From: Methylophaga sp.
GTDB taxonomy: Bacteria; Pseudomonadota; Gammaproteobacteria; Nitrosococcales; Methylophagaceae
Direction: 5' to 3'
Assembly: GCF_030651745.1 (NCBI RefSeq)
Contig: NZ_JAUSCC010000077.1
Span: 1 to 19,309 of the forward strand
DNA length: 19,309 nucleotides
The first letter of the stretch is position 1. Every line of letters begins with the position of its first letter. The position numbers and the translations under genes are program-made. Positions 1 to 8,288 of the stretch are shown here, piece after piece. Below the pieces are notes generated by a model. That model did not search any database. It saw only the letters and a list, made by a program, of their open reading frames with translations, and had not been told where the DNA came from.

Positions 1-1341
1 GTTCGCCATAAAGCGAATATTGTCATTGACATACCAGTTCACACCGATAGTCCAGATTTCACTTTTAGTGCCCAAGGCACCAGTGATGTTGGCCGGTAAA
101 TTGTCATTGAATGCACTGCTATCAAACACATCCAGTTCGTCATAACGAGCAACCAGTTCCCATGCACCGAAGCCGCCTTTACCAACAGCATTTTTAGGTG
201 AAATTGTGCGCATTACACCATCACGGTAGCCGCGGGTTTCGCCCGTCAGAGTAAAGGTTGCTAATGCGTACCAACCGTCTAGATCAGCATCTTTAAAGTT
301 TTTACGATCTAAGTCACGTTTGAAATATTCAGCTTGTAATGAGAATGGGCCTTGGATGGTCGCTGCTTCCAGCCCGTAGGTATTTGCGCTTTCAACACCC
401 GCATAAATGACTTGTACTGGGCGGTTATCAAAGAAGTTGTTGTTTGGACGAGCTCTATAACGACCATTGTTGTTTGCTAAAGAATCACTTGAGAAAGTAT
501 CTTCATACTTAATATGGTTATAGCTGAGACCTAAGTGAACAATAGAGTCCTTTTCCTGGATCGGTGCAAATGTTGCGCGACCTGCATAACCGTAATCAGA
601 ATCTTTATCTAAGTTCTCGCCGGCGCTGACACCATCACCTAACCATGTACCAGCGGTTGCAGTCCAGTTAGAGCCTTTTGTTGCAACTGTCAGACCATTG
701 TAACGACCCAAAGCAAAAGTATTAGTTGGGTTCGAGCGTTCCATAGTCGAAATACGATTTGAGCTGGTCAGTTCTTCTAAGCCAGAAGGCATTTTGTGAC
801 GACCCAATTTGATAGTGGTGTTTTCAAAACCTTGGTAACCAATGAAGACGTCAGTGAACTCGTTGCCGTTATTTGCTCCGAAGTTAACTTCCACACCATA
901 CAGCCAGTCAGTAAACATGGTGCCTTCCATACCAAGACGGGCACGACGGAATTTAGAGGCATTACCAACTTCAGTGCCGCCGGCATTGCGATCAAAATAA
1001 TCATCACTGATAAAGCCATAATCAGCATGAATACGTCCACCGATGTTGGCGGTGAAAGCTTTATCGGCTGATTGGAAGTTCAAACCTTTGCTGTCTAAAG
1101 AAACATTAACTGATTTTTTCTCAGCTTCTTTAACGATGCTGACCATTTCTTCTTTTTCAGCAGTCGCTTTTTCTTCTTTTGCTTTAGCGGCATTTGCCAG
1201 CAAGCTGTAATCTTCAGCGCTGATAGTGCCCTTGTCACGTAACACTTTCAGCAGGTCGACCATTGGGTCTGCTTGTGCAGGTAAAACGGCGGCACCCATC
1301 AGTGCACCAGCGATTAATAGAGATGTGGGTTTCAGTTTCAA
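1..1341 (-). CDS. Phosphate-selective porin O/P family outer-membrane porin, 3' end beyond the window
   Basis: My translation of the minus strand from a TTG at 1341 is open to position 1 (447 codons). It starts with a typical signal peptide, MKLKPTSLLIAGALMGAAVLPAQA, cleaved before D25. A short helical region follows, with the motif LLKVLRDKGTISAEDYSLL that is common at the N-terminus of OprP/OprO-type porins, then a Lys/Glu-rich stretch. The rest is beta-barrel sequence (FTANIGGRIHADYGF, KFRRARLGMEG, GVEVNFGANNG, TIKLGRHKMPSG, LQAEYFKRDL). The last visible residues, GVNWYVNDNIRFMAN, match the penultimate strands of the family, so probably only a few dozen residues are missing. The TTG start is chosen because GAGGA lies 7-8 nt upstream and the only nearby ATG (1355) opens a six-codon frame ending at this TTG. 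Family members form trimeric channels for phosphate, polyphosphate or other anions. The Pho-box-like array upstream supports phosphate, but the substrate is inferred. Confidence 0.88.
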   Translation of the reverse strand, partial: MKLKPTSLLIAGALMGAAVLPAQADPMVDLLKVLRDKGTISAEDYSLLANAAKAKEEKATAEKEEMVSIVKEAEKKSVNVSLDSKGLNFQSADKAFTANIGGRIHADYGFISDDYFDRNAGGTEVGNASKFRRARLGMEGTMFTDWLYGVEVNFGANNGNEFTDVFIGYQGFENTTIKLGRHKMPSGLEELTSSNRISTMERSNPTNTFALGRYNGLTVATKGSNWTATAGTWLGDGVSAGENLDKDSDYGYAGRATFAPIQEKDSIVHLGLSYNHIKYEDTFSSDSLANNNGRYRARPNNNFFDNRPVQVIYAGVESANTYGLEAATIQGPFSLQAEYFKRDLDRKNFKDADLDGWYALATFTLTGETRGYRDGVMRTISPKNAVGKGGFGAWELVARYDELDVFDSSAFNDNLPANITGALGTKSEIWTIGVNWYVNDNIRFMAN

Positions 1342-1372
1342 GGGACTATCCTCATAGTTAGTAAATCGAATC

Positions 1373-1391
1373 GGTCTTAAGTCCGAAGACC
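1373..1391 (-). repeat. Small inverted repeat in the porin mRNA leader
   Basis: GGTCTT (1373-1378) and AAGACC (1386-1391) are perfect inverted copies with a 7-base loop. They lie between the presumed porin promoter and its start codon, so the leader RNA could form a 6-bp hairpin about 30 nt before the TTG start. No run of T follows, so it is not a terminator. Function unknown. Confidence 0.4.
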
Positions 1392-1407
1392 CGCACACCA
1401 TAAGGCT

Positions 1408-1452
1408 GGAATATTTCAGGGTGATGATGTTTCCATGACAGTTGTGTTACAA
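1408..1452 (-). promoter_or_regulatory. Putative PhoB-dependent promoter (Pho-box-like array) of the porin
   Basis: On the minus strand, three heptamers sit in 11-bp register: TTGTAAC (1452-1446), CTGTCAT (1441-1435) and ACATCAT (1430-1424), separated by 4-bp spacers ACAA and GGAA. The middle one is identical to the E. coli Pho-box repeat CTGTCAT; each flanking one matches 4 of 7. Ten bases further downstream is TATTCC (1413-1408), in the place expected for a -10 element of a PhoB-activated promoter. The downstream gene is a phosphate-type porin, which makes the reading coherent. The -10 is weak and one perfect heptamer could be chance, so this remains an inference. Confidence 0.5.
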
Positions 1453-1454
1453 AG

Positions 1455-1476
1455 CAACAAAAGTGATTTTTTGTTG
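1455..1476. repeat. Perfect 8-bp inverted repeat in the porin/fxsA divergent gap
   Basis: CAACAAAA (1455-1462) and TTTTGTTG (1469-1476) are separated by 6 bases. The element lies just upstream of the Pho-box-like array of the porin and about 70 bp upstream of the likely fxsA start of transcription. It sits between divergent genes, where a terminator is not expected, so an operator or DNA-bending site is more likely. No regulator can be assigned. Confidence 0.4.
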
Positions 1477-1509
1477 TTAATAAGCGACAGGCTGCTTCAG
1501 ATAAAAAAG

Positions 1510-1537
1510 CTTGAAAAATCAACATCAGCCCCAACCT
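1510..1537 (+). promoter_or_regulatory. Putative sigma-32 (heat-shock) promoter of fxsA
   Basis: CTTGAAA (1510-1516) is identical to the E. coli sigma-32 -35 consensus. After 12 bases comes CCCCAACCT (1529-1537), which matches the start of the -10 consensus CCCCATnT but deviates at the sixth and eighth bases. Transcription would start near 1545, leaving a leader of about 25 nt that contains the AAGGAAAG ribosome binding site. The -10 mismatches and slightly short spacer lower confidence compared with the groES promoter. Confidence 0.55.
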
Positions 1538-1569
1538 AATTAAATATTGATGTCCGTTAAGGAAAGAAC

Positions 1570-2025
1570 ATGTTCAAGTGGCTGTTTTTGCTATTTCTGT
1601 TGGTACCAATCGCTGAAATTTACGTTTTGATAGAAGTTGGCGAAGTGATTGGCGCGGGTTGGACCATCTTATTTGTGATTGCTACGGCGGTTTTAGGTGC
1701 ATGGTTAGTTAAGTTGCAAGGACTTGCTACCATGCAACGTGCTCAGCAGTCGATTAGCCGCGGCGAAACGCCTGCTTTGGAAATGCTGGAAGGGATGGCT
1801 CTATTTATAAGTGGTTTTCTTTTACTGATTCCAGGATTTGTCACCGATGCCGTTGGTTTCTTATTACTCATTCCAGCGTTACGCCGTGCTTTGCTGTTGA
1901 AATTAATCCGTAACAGCAACGTGATATTCCGTCAGCAATGGTCAGCTCGCAGTCGTTATTCACAAAGTGACGACATTATTGAAGGTGAAGTCATTAAAGA
2001 TGACGAACAACGCCATATTCGCTAA
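1570..2025 (+). CDS. fxsA: FxsA family membrane protein
   Basis: This 151-residue protein has the hallmark hydrophobic layout of FxsA. There is a first membrane segment at about residues 1-22 (MFKWLFLLFLLVPIAEIYVL), a second at about 30-48, a cytoplasm-like linker GLATMQRAQQSISRGETPALEML, and a long hydrophobic hairpin at about 74-103 containing GFLLLIPGFVTDAVGFLLLIP. The tail (about 110-151) is charged and rich in Arg and Asp. In E. coli the homologue was named because extra copies relieve F-plasmid exclusion of phage T7; its normal role is not settled. It lies directly before groESL on the same strand, as fxsA lies close to groESL in E. coli. The start at 1570 is preceded by AAGGAAAG, and the sigma-32-like promoter upstream suggests heat induction. 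Confidence 0.9.
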   Translation: MFKWLFLLFLLVPIAEIYVLIEVGEVIGAGWTILFVIATAVLGAWLVKLQGLATMQRAQQSISRGETPALEMLEGMALFISGFLLLIPGFVTDAVGFLLLIPALRRALLLKLIRNSNVIFRQQWSARSRYSQSDDIIEGEVIKDDEQRHIR

Positions 2026-2085
2026 TCCTGGTGTCGTAGCCTTTTCGTTGAACTGACTTTTTTCAGAAATTTTTTAACTCAGGCA

Positions 2086-2113
2086 CTTGAAGTTTGTTCA
2101 GGCAGCCCCATTA
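2086..2113 (+). promoter_or_regulatory. Sigma-32 (heat-shock) promoter of groESL
   Basis: CTTGAA (2086-2091) and CCCCATTA (2106-2113) are separated by 14 bases, close to the E. coli sigma-32 consensus CTTGAAA - 13 to 15 bases - CCCCATnT. Transcription should start near 2120, giving a leader of about 50 nt. The CCCC of the -10 element also forms the left arm of CCCC-ATTAAA-GGGG (2106-2119). I see no CIRCE (TTAGCACTC-type) repeat, so HrcA control is not supported here. Confidence 0.8.
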
Positions 2114-2169
2114 AAGGGGTTCCTGGAATTTTCTTGGTCATTTTTTGTTACTTTTGGAGGATAAAACTA

Positions 2170-2460
2170 ATGAACCTTCGTCCCCTTCATGATCGTGTGA
2201 TTGTTCGTCGCATGGAAGAAGAAACTACCTCTGCTGGTGGTATTGTCATCCCTGATAATGCAGCAGAAAAACCATCTCGTGGCGAAATTCTCGCAGCGGG
2301 TAACGGCAAAATTACCGATTCTGGTGAAGTTCGTCCTCTGGCTGTCAAAGTCGGTGACAAAGTGCTGTTTGGCAAATATGCCGGCACCGAAGTCAAAGTG
2401 GAAGGCGAAGAACTGCTGGTCATGCGTGAAGACGATATCGTTGCAGTAATTGAAGCTTAA
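2170..2460 (+). CDS. groES: Co-chaperonin GroES
   Basis: This 96-residue protein begins [14 protein letters not shown] and is a standard type I 10-kDa co-chaperonin. The mobile loop that docks on GroEL is at about residues 16-33 ([22 protein letters not shown]), and the family signature around [10 protein letters not shown] and [15 protein letters not shown] is intact. It caps the GroEL cavity as a heptamer in the cytoplasm. The start at 2170 is preferred over an in-frame ATG at 2134 because it gives the normal family N-terminus and has GGAGGA at 2157-2162. groEL follows after 58 bp with no terminator between, so the two are co-transcribed from the sigma-32 promoter upstream. Confidence 0.97.
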   Translation: MNLRPLHDRVIVRRMEEETTSAGGIVIPDNAAEKPSRGEILAAGNGKITDSGEVRPLAVKVGDKVLFGKYAGTEVKVEGEELLVMREDDIVAVIEA

Positions 2461-2506
2461 GCTTCCCAACGATTTCATATCTGGTTACGTTAAAACATAG
2501 CTATAA

Positions 2507-4147
<1,641 letters not shown>

Positions 4148-4168
4148 TTCGTTACATCAAGTCCACAT

Positions 4169-4206
4169 AAAAAAGCCCCGTCTTGCAAAAGGCGGGGCTT
4201 TTTTTA
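4169..4206. terminator. Bidirectional intrinsic terminator after groEL
   Basis: The stem GCCCCGTCTT (4175-4184) pairs with AAGGCGGGGC (4189-4198) with a single G-U pair. It is closed by GCAA (4185-4188), a GNRA tetraloop. A run of A precedes and a run of T follows the stem, so it can work on both strands. It terminates groEL on the plus strand and the convergent DUF6164 gene, whose stop is at 4228, on the minus strand. Confidence 0.93.
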
Positions 4207-4227
4207 TTCAAGCATGTTAATGATGAC

Positions 4228-4596
4228 TTAAGGATGTATGGTTTTCCAGAATGGGATCAGCATCAGGCTTAATACAAAGGCAACTAACAAAAGCACGCCA
4301 AGAAACCGGAAGGGATGCTGCAAAATGGATTGGAAAAAACCAGGGATTTCGCCACTGGCACGCAATGTTTCGTAATGCTGGCGTTGTTCAATAGCGCGTT
4401 TGGCTTGGTATTCATCAAGAATTGCTTTGGCTAGCGGCAGTTGTTGGTCATTAACCAACCAGATAGCGGCTACCCCAAGGCCAAAAAAGCCGGCCTGAGT
4501 TTCATAAAAATCAAAGCCTTTATCATCCAGCAATTGCCGAATTTCTTCCGCTTCATCCTCAGGCACATTGTTAAGTCTATAAAGTAAAGTCGCCAT
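4228..4596 (-). CDS. DUF6164 family small membrane protein
   Basis: This 122-residue protein begins MATLLYRLNNVPEDEAEEIRQLLDDKGFDFYETQAGFFGLG. The pattern is an N-terminal alpha/beta region with conserved YRLNNVPEDEAEE and a YET..G.FG.G..A.W core, then a helix rich in charged residues (about 55-80) and one C-terminal membrane segment (about 95-115, FLGVLLLVAFVLSLMLIPF). This resembles the uncharacterised DUF6164 family of gammaproteobacteria, recognised from memory. The N-terminal region recalls small sensor or signalling-protein folds, but no function is known. AAGGA lies 5 bases before the ATG. It is 66 bp downstream of the alternative oxidase gene on the same strand and may be co-transcribed with it. 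The palindrome ATTGATCAAT (4638-4647) in that gap could instead belong to its own promoter region. Confidence 0.75.
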   Translation of the reverse strand: MATLLYRLNNVPEDEAEEIRQLLDDKGFDFYETQAGFFGLGVAAIWLVNDQQLPLAKAILDEYQAKRAIEQRQHYETLRASGEIPGFFQSILQHPFRFLGVLLLVAFVLSLMLIPFWKTIHP

Positions 4597-4662
4597 AGTC
4601 GTCCTTGTCTGTCAGCGCAGCCTGAGATTCAGTCAATATTGATCAATTCAAGCTGTCGCATC

Positions 4663-5286
4663 TTATGCAGTTTGCAATTGATTGGCAAAATCATGATTCA
4701 CATCCCGATGTTTTGCCTCATCATCTCTTACTACTAATACTACGTCACGCAGTCTGGCATCAGCCGGAAGTTTCCAGTAATCAATGGCTATTTGCGGTGC
4801 CGCTACATTTTCGTACTTGCCAGAGTCAATACCGGCTAAATATTCAGTGTAGCTGTATACGGCTTCTTCTTCGAGATAGCCGACAATGCGGTGGGCAATG
4901 CGTGAAGAGAATAGATACAAAATAAAAAACAAATTATAAAACACACCTTGCGCGATGATGATCAACACACGTTCGAACCAACTGGGCTGAGCAATATGCA
5001 CAAAGGTCAGCAGATGCATACGTTCATTGTCAGCTTCTTCTAGCAAGGTGGCGATCCAACCATCATCATCCAGCATACGGCGTAATGAGCGAAGGTGTTG
5101 CAATGCGCCTCCTACCATGCCGGGAACTGCTGCAACCGTTTCCAGTACAACAGCACGATGTCCATAACGACCAGAGAAAAAAACGTCGGCAAAAAAACGC
5201 ATAAACTTAACAATTGCCAAGGCGATTCGATCTGAAATGCATTTCGGGTTGTAATGTGGTGCGTCGTTTTTTGTGCTGTCCATCAT
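4663..5286 (-). CDS. aox: Alternative oxidase (cyanide-insensitive ubiquinol oxidase)
   Basis: This 207-residue protein is a compact bacterial alternative oxidase: it oxidises ubiquinol and reduces oxygen to water without pumping protons, bound to the cytoplasmic face of the inner membrane. All diiron ligand motifs are present: E49 ([11 protein letters not shown]), E88 and H91 (NERMH), E139 (LEEEAVYSY) and E190 and H193 (DEAKH). Y146 matches the catalytic tyrosine following the third motif. A hydrophobic stretch at about 107-128 is the membrane-attaching helix region. Plant mitochondrial N-terminal extensions are absent, as usual in bacteria. The start is ambiguous between two adjacent ATG codons (5286 and 5283); AAAGGAG is better spaced for the second. 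The gene is divergent from glnE. In Vibrio fischeri the homologue is induced by nitric oxide through NsrR; whether that applies here is unknown. Confidence 0.93.
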   Translation of the reverse strand: MMDSTKNDAPHYNPKCISDRIALAIVKFMRFFADVFFSGRYGHRAVVLETVAAVPGMVGGALQHLRSLRRMLDDDGWIATLLEEADNERMHLLTFVHIAQPSWFERVLIIIAQGVFYNLFFILYLFSSRIAHRIVGYLEEEAVYSYTEYLAGIDSGKYENVAAPQIAIDYWKLPADARLRDVVLVVRDDEAKHRDVNHDFANQLQTA

Positions 5287-5376
5287 TGTCTCCTTTGACG
5301 AGACGGAAGTTAATCAGGCAATAACAAAATACACGTTCGAGTTGATCGTGATTTCCGTGGTTCTGACATCGCGATA

Positions 5377-5401
5377 GTCTAAATGTTCTGTTAGTTTAGA
5401 C
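5377..5401. repeat. Inverted repeat in the aox/glnE divergent region
   Basis: GTCTAAA (5377-5383) and TTTAGAC (5395-5401) form a perfect 7-bp inverted repeat with an 11-base spacer, in the 158-bp gap between the divergent aox and glnE genes. The overlapping pair AAATGT and ACATTT adds a second, nested symmetry. The geometry fits an operator for a dimeric regulator of aox, glnE or both, but no known consensus matches convincingly. It lies about 45 bases before the glnE ATG. Confidence 0.4.
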
Positions 5402-5444
5402 ACATTTTCAGCTACTGTGCATCGCAAAATCGAATGAGGCAAGC

Positions 5445-8255
5445 ATGACCCTATCACTCAGTGAACCATGGCAAACCCTTCTGCAAGGTAAACAAAATCT
5501 ACTTGGCACTGCTATGACGGTGTTGACTGCCAGTGACTATGTGTTGAATCAGGGCGAACGCCAACCACAACGAATGGCTGAGTTGCTGGAAAGCGGTGAT
5601 TTAGAGATTGCCTATGCAGAAGATGGCTATCAGCAACGCCTGCAGCACCGGCTTGCTAGCGTAAAAGACGAAGTCAGCTTGCATCAGCAATTACGTTTTT
5701 TTCGTCAGCGTGAGATGGTACGGATCATTTGGCGAGATTTAGTCGGCTGGGCCGATTTAGCTGAAACGGTGCGTGAGTTGACTGGCTTGGCGGATTGCTG
5801 CGTTGAACAGGCTTTGAACAAGCTTTATCAATGGCAAACTGAATTGCTGGGGACACCCACCAATAAGTTTGGTGAGGTTCAGCAGTTGATTGTGCTGGGA
5901 ATGGGGAAAATGGGTGCGGGTGAATTAAATCTGTCTTCCGATATCGATTTGATTTTCACCTATCCTGATGACGGTGAAACCCAAGGAGCCAGAAAAAGCC
6001 TGTCTAATGAGGAATTTTTTACCCGATTAGGACGCAAGCTGATACAGGCTTTGGATAATGTCACTGTGGATGGTTTTGTTTTTCGGGTCGATATGCGGTT
6101 ACGCCCATTTGGTGACAGTGGTGCATTGGTGGCCAGTTTTGACGCAATAGAGGATTACTACCAGACTCAAGGCAGGGAATGGGAGCGCTATGCGATGATC
6201 AAGGCCAGACCTCTGACGGGTAGCGAACAGGATAAAAAAGCCATTGATGAGCTGCTACGTCCCTTTATCTATAGACGTTATCTTGATTACGGCATGTTTG
6301 ATTCACTGCGGGAAATGAAATCAATGATTGCTGGTCAACTGCATCTCAAAGGTATGGAAGACAATATCAAATTAGGGGCGGGTGGGATTCGCGAAATCGA
6401 ATTTATCGGCCAGGTATTTCAACTGATTTATGGTGGTCGCGACCGATCATTGCAGCAACGACCCATTTTGACGATTCTGGATGTGTTGGCTGAACGAAAG
6501 TTATTGTCGGGTTATGCAGTAACCGCGTTAAAAAATGCCTATGTATTTTTGCGTCGTACAGAACATCGAATTCAAGCCTGGGCAGATCAACAAACTCATG
6601 TTTTGCCTAAAGATGAGGTTGCACAGATACGGCTGGCAAATACTATGGGATTTGATAATTGGTCAGTGTTTATCAAAAAACTTAATGAACATAGACAACA
6701 AGTACATGAGCATTTTGAGCAATTACTTACTGCCCCTCAGGCTGGTGATGAAACAGGAGACAACGTCGCTTTGTTAACCGCTGGAGCAGCGGAAGTAGAG
6801 GAATATCTGAAAAAATGGGGTTACCACGATCCGCAATTGTCACAGCAGACCCTTGAAAAATTACTGGATCAAAGTGCGGTAAAAAATCTCAGTCAAACGG
6901 GCCGAGACAGATTAAAAAAATTGCTGCCTTTACTGGTTCAGGCTGCAGCAGGAACTGAACAACCGGATAGGTGTTTGCAAAGGATGATGCCGCTACTTGA
7001 ATCCATCATGCGGCGATCGGCGTATATGTCGTTATTGGTTGAAAATACGCTGGCCTTGTCGCAGCTGGTCAAGCTATGTGCGGCCAGTCCGTTAATTAGC
7101 CATCAGTTAGCTCGTTATCCGGTATTGCTGGATGAGTTACTGGATCCGCGTTCGCTTTATGAAGTGCCCGGCCGTGAGCAGCAAAAGGCTTTATTGAATC
7201 AATTTTTGTCGGCTGCTGAAGATACCGATCTTGAACAACAAATGAACTTATTGCGTGAATTTCGTCAGATTGCCACCTTACACGTTGCAGCTGCGGATGT
7301 GACTGAAGTATTGCCCATAATGCGCGTCGGTGATCAATTAAGCGAATTGGCAGAGCTGCAACTCGAGCGGGCATTGCAGTTGGCCTGGTTATATTTGAGT
7401 AGTCGGCATGGCTTACCTCCGATGGCAGATGCAACTGATATGTCGCAGTGTGGTTTTAGTGTGATTGCCTATGGAAAATTAGGTGGACTGGAACTGGGCT
7501 ACGGTTCTGATCTGGATTTGGTCTTTGTATTTGATGACGCGCGCGAGGGCGTAACGGATGGTGAGAAGTCGGTTGATGTCATGGTGTTCTTCACTCGACT
7601 GGCTCAGCGCATGATTCATATTTTAAATACCGTGACATCCGGCGGAGTGTTATATGAAGTAGATATGCGTTTGCGGCCCAGAGGAAATTCCGGCTTATTA
7701 GTCAGTCCGATATCCGGGTTTGCGGATTATCAGCAGCAGGAAGCGTGGACCTGGGAGCATCAGGCTTTGGTGAGGGCGCGTTGTGTGGCCGGTGATCAAC
7801 AATTGGCAGAGCAATTCAGCAATATTCGCCAACAAGTTTTGTCCAAACCTCGTAGCAAAACTGAGCTGGCGAAAGAGGTCAGTGAAATGCGCCAGAAAAT
7901 GCGCCAGCAACTGGATAAGACTGTCGATGATATGTTTGATCTTAAGCAGGGCGTTGGTGGTATCACTGATATTGAATTTATGGTGCAATATGCAGTACTA
8001 GCTTGGTCAGCAAACTTGCCTGATTTGATGGTTTACACCGATAATATCCGAATTTTGGATGCATTGGTGGCGACTGGTAAGCTTACTCAGCAGCAAGGAA
8101 CCATGCTCGCCGATGCTTATCGTTACTATCGTAGCGAAGCAAATCATTGTGTTCTGCAGGAACAACCGGCAGTGGTGCCGGTGGCCAAAGTGGCCGATTT
8201 TCAGCAACAAGTAAACGCAATTTGGCAACACTGGTTAGGCGATGAACCAGTATGA
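5445..8255 (+). CDS. glnE: Bifunctional glutamine synthetase adenylyltransferase/deadenylase GlnE
   Basis: This 936-residue enzyme attaches and removes AMP on the regulatory tyrosine of glutamine synthetase, in response to PII protein and glutamine. Two nucleotidyltransferase domains are visible. The N-terminal (deadenylase) one has GMGKMGAGELNLSSDIDLIF with D166 and D168; the C-terminal (adenylylating) one has AYGKLGGLELGYGSDLDLVF with D689 and D691. Each is followed by the matching VDMRLRPFG or VDMRLRPRG motif and by a helical GlnD-PII-type regulatory region (GAGGIREIEFIGQ, GVGGITDIEFMVQ). The length is normal for the family (about 940-980). GAGG lies about 7 bases before the ATG. glnE starts the long plus-strand gene run; ilvE follows after 33 bp. 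Confidence 0.97.
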   Translation: MTLSLSEPWQTLLQGKQNLLGTAMTVLTASDYVLNQGERQPQRMAELLESGDLEIAYAEDGYQQRLQHRLASVKDEVSLHQQLRFFRQREMVRIIWRDLVGWADLAETVRELTGLADCCVEQALNKLYQWQTELLGTPTNKFGEVQQLIVLGMGKMGAGELNLSSDIDLIFTYPDDGETQGARKSLSNEEFFTRLGRKLIQALDNVTVDGFVFRVDMRLRPFGDSGALVASFDAIEDYYQTQGREWERYAMIKARPLTGSEQDKKAIDELLRPFIYRRYLDYGMFDSLREMKSMIAGQLHLKGMEDNIKLGAGGIREIEFIGQVFQLIYGGRDRSLQQRPILTILDVLAERKLLSGYAVTALKNAYVFLRRTEHRIQAWADQQTHVLPKDEVAQIRLANTMGFDNWSVFIKKLNEHRQQVHEHFEQLLTAPQAGDETGDNVALLTAGAAEVEEYLKKWGYHDPQLSQQTLEKLLDQSAVKNLSQTGRDRLKKLLPLLVQAAAGTEQPDRCLQRMMPLLESIMRRSAYMSLLVENTLALSQLVKLCAASPLISHQLARYPVLLDELLDPRSLYEVPGREQQKALLNQFLSAAEDTDLEQQMNLLREFRQIATLHVAAADVTEVLPIMRVGDQLSELAELQLERALQLAWLYLSSRHGLPPMADATDMSQCGFSVIAYGKLGGLELGYGSDLDLVFVFDDAREGVTDGEKSVDVMVFFTRLAQRMIHILNTVTSGGVLYEVDMRLRPRGNSGLLVSPISGFADYQQQEAWTWEHQALVRARCVAGDQQLAEQFSNIRQQVLSKPRSKTELAKEVSEMRQKMRQQLDKTVDDMFDLKQGVGGITDIEFMVQYAVLAWSANLPDLMVYTDNIRILDALVATGKLTQQQGTMLADAYRYYRSEANHCVLQEQPAVVPVAKVADFQQQVNAIWQHWLGDEPV

Positions 8256-8288
8256 AATCAATTTTAAGTATCTAAAAAGTAGGTAATT

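Noticed and set aside
777..1071. Overlapping short open frames on both strands inside the porin
   Set aside because: Both are in other frames of the porin coding sequence, which has a clear signal peptide and continuous beta-barrel pattern.
2134..2169. Upstream in-frame ATG that would lengthen GroES by 12 residues
   Set aside because: The added residues [12 protein letters not shown] are not part of the family, and the GGAGGA site sits before 2170, not before 2134.
2167..2478. 103-codon antisense frame over groES
   Set aside because: It mirrors groES, has no recognisable family, and its composition is what the opposite strand of a conserved gene would give.
5342..5355. FNR-like sequence TTGATCGTGATTTC before glnE/aox
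   Set aside because: Only the left half-site TTGAT matches; the right half ATTTC departs from ATCAA at three of five positions.
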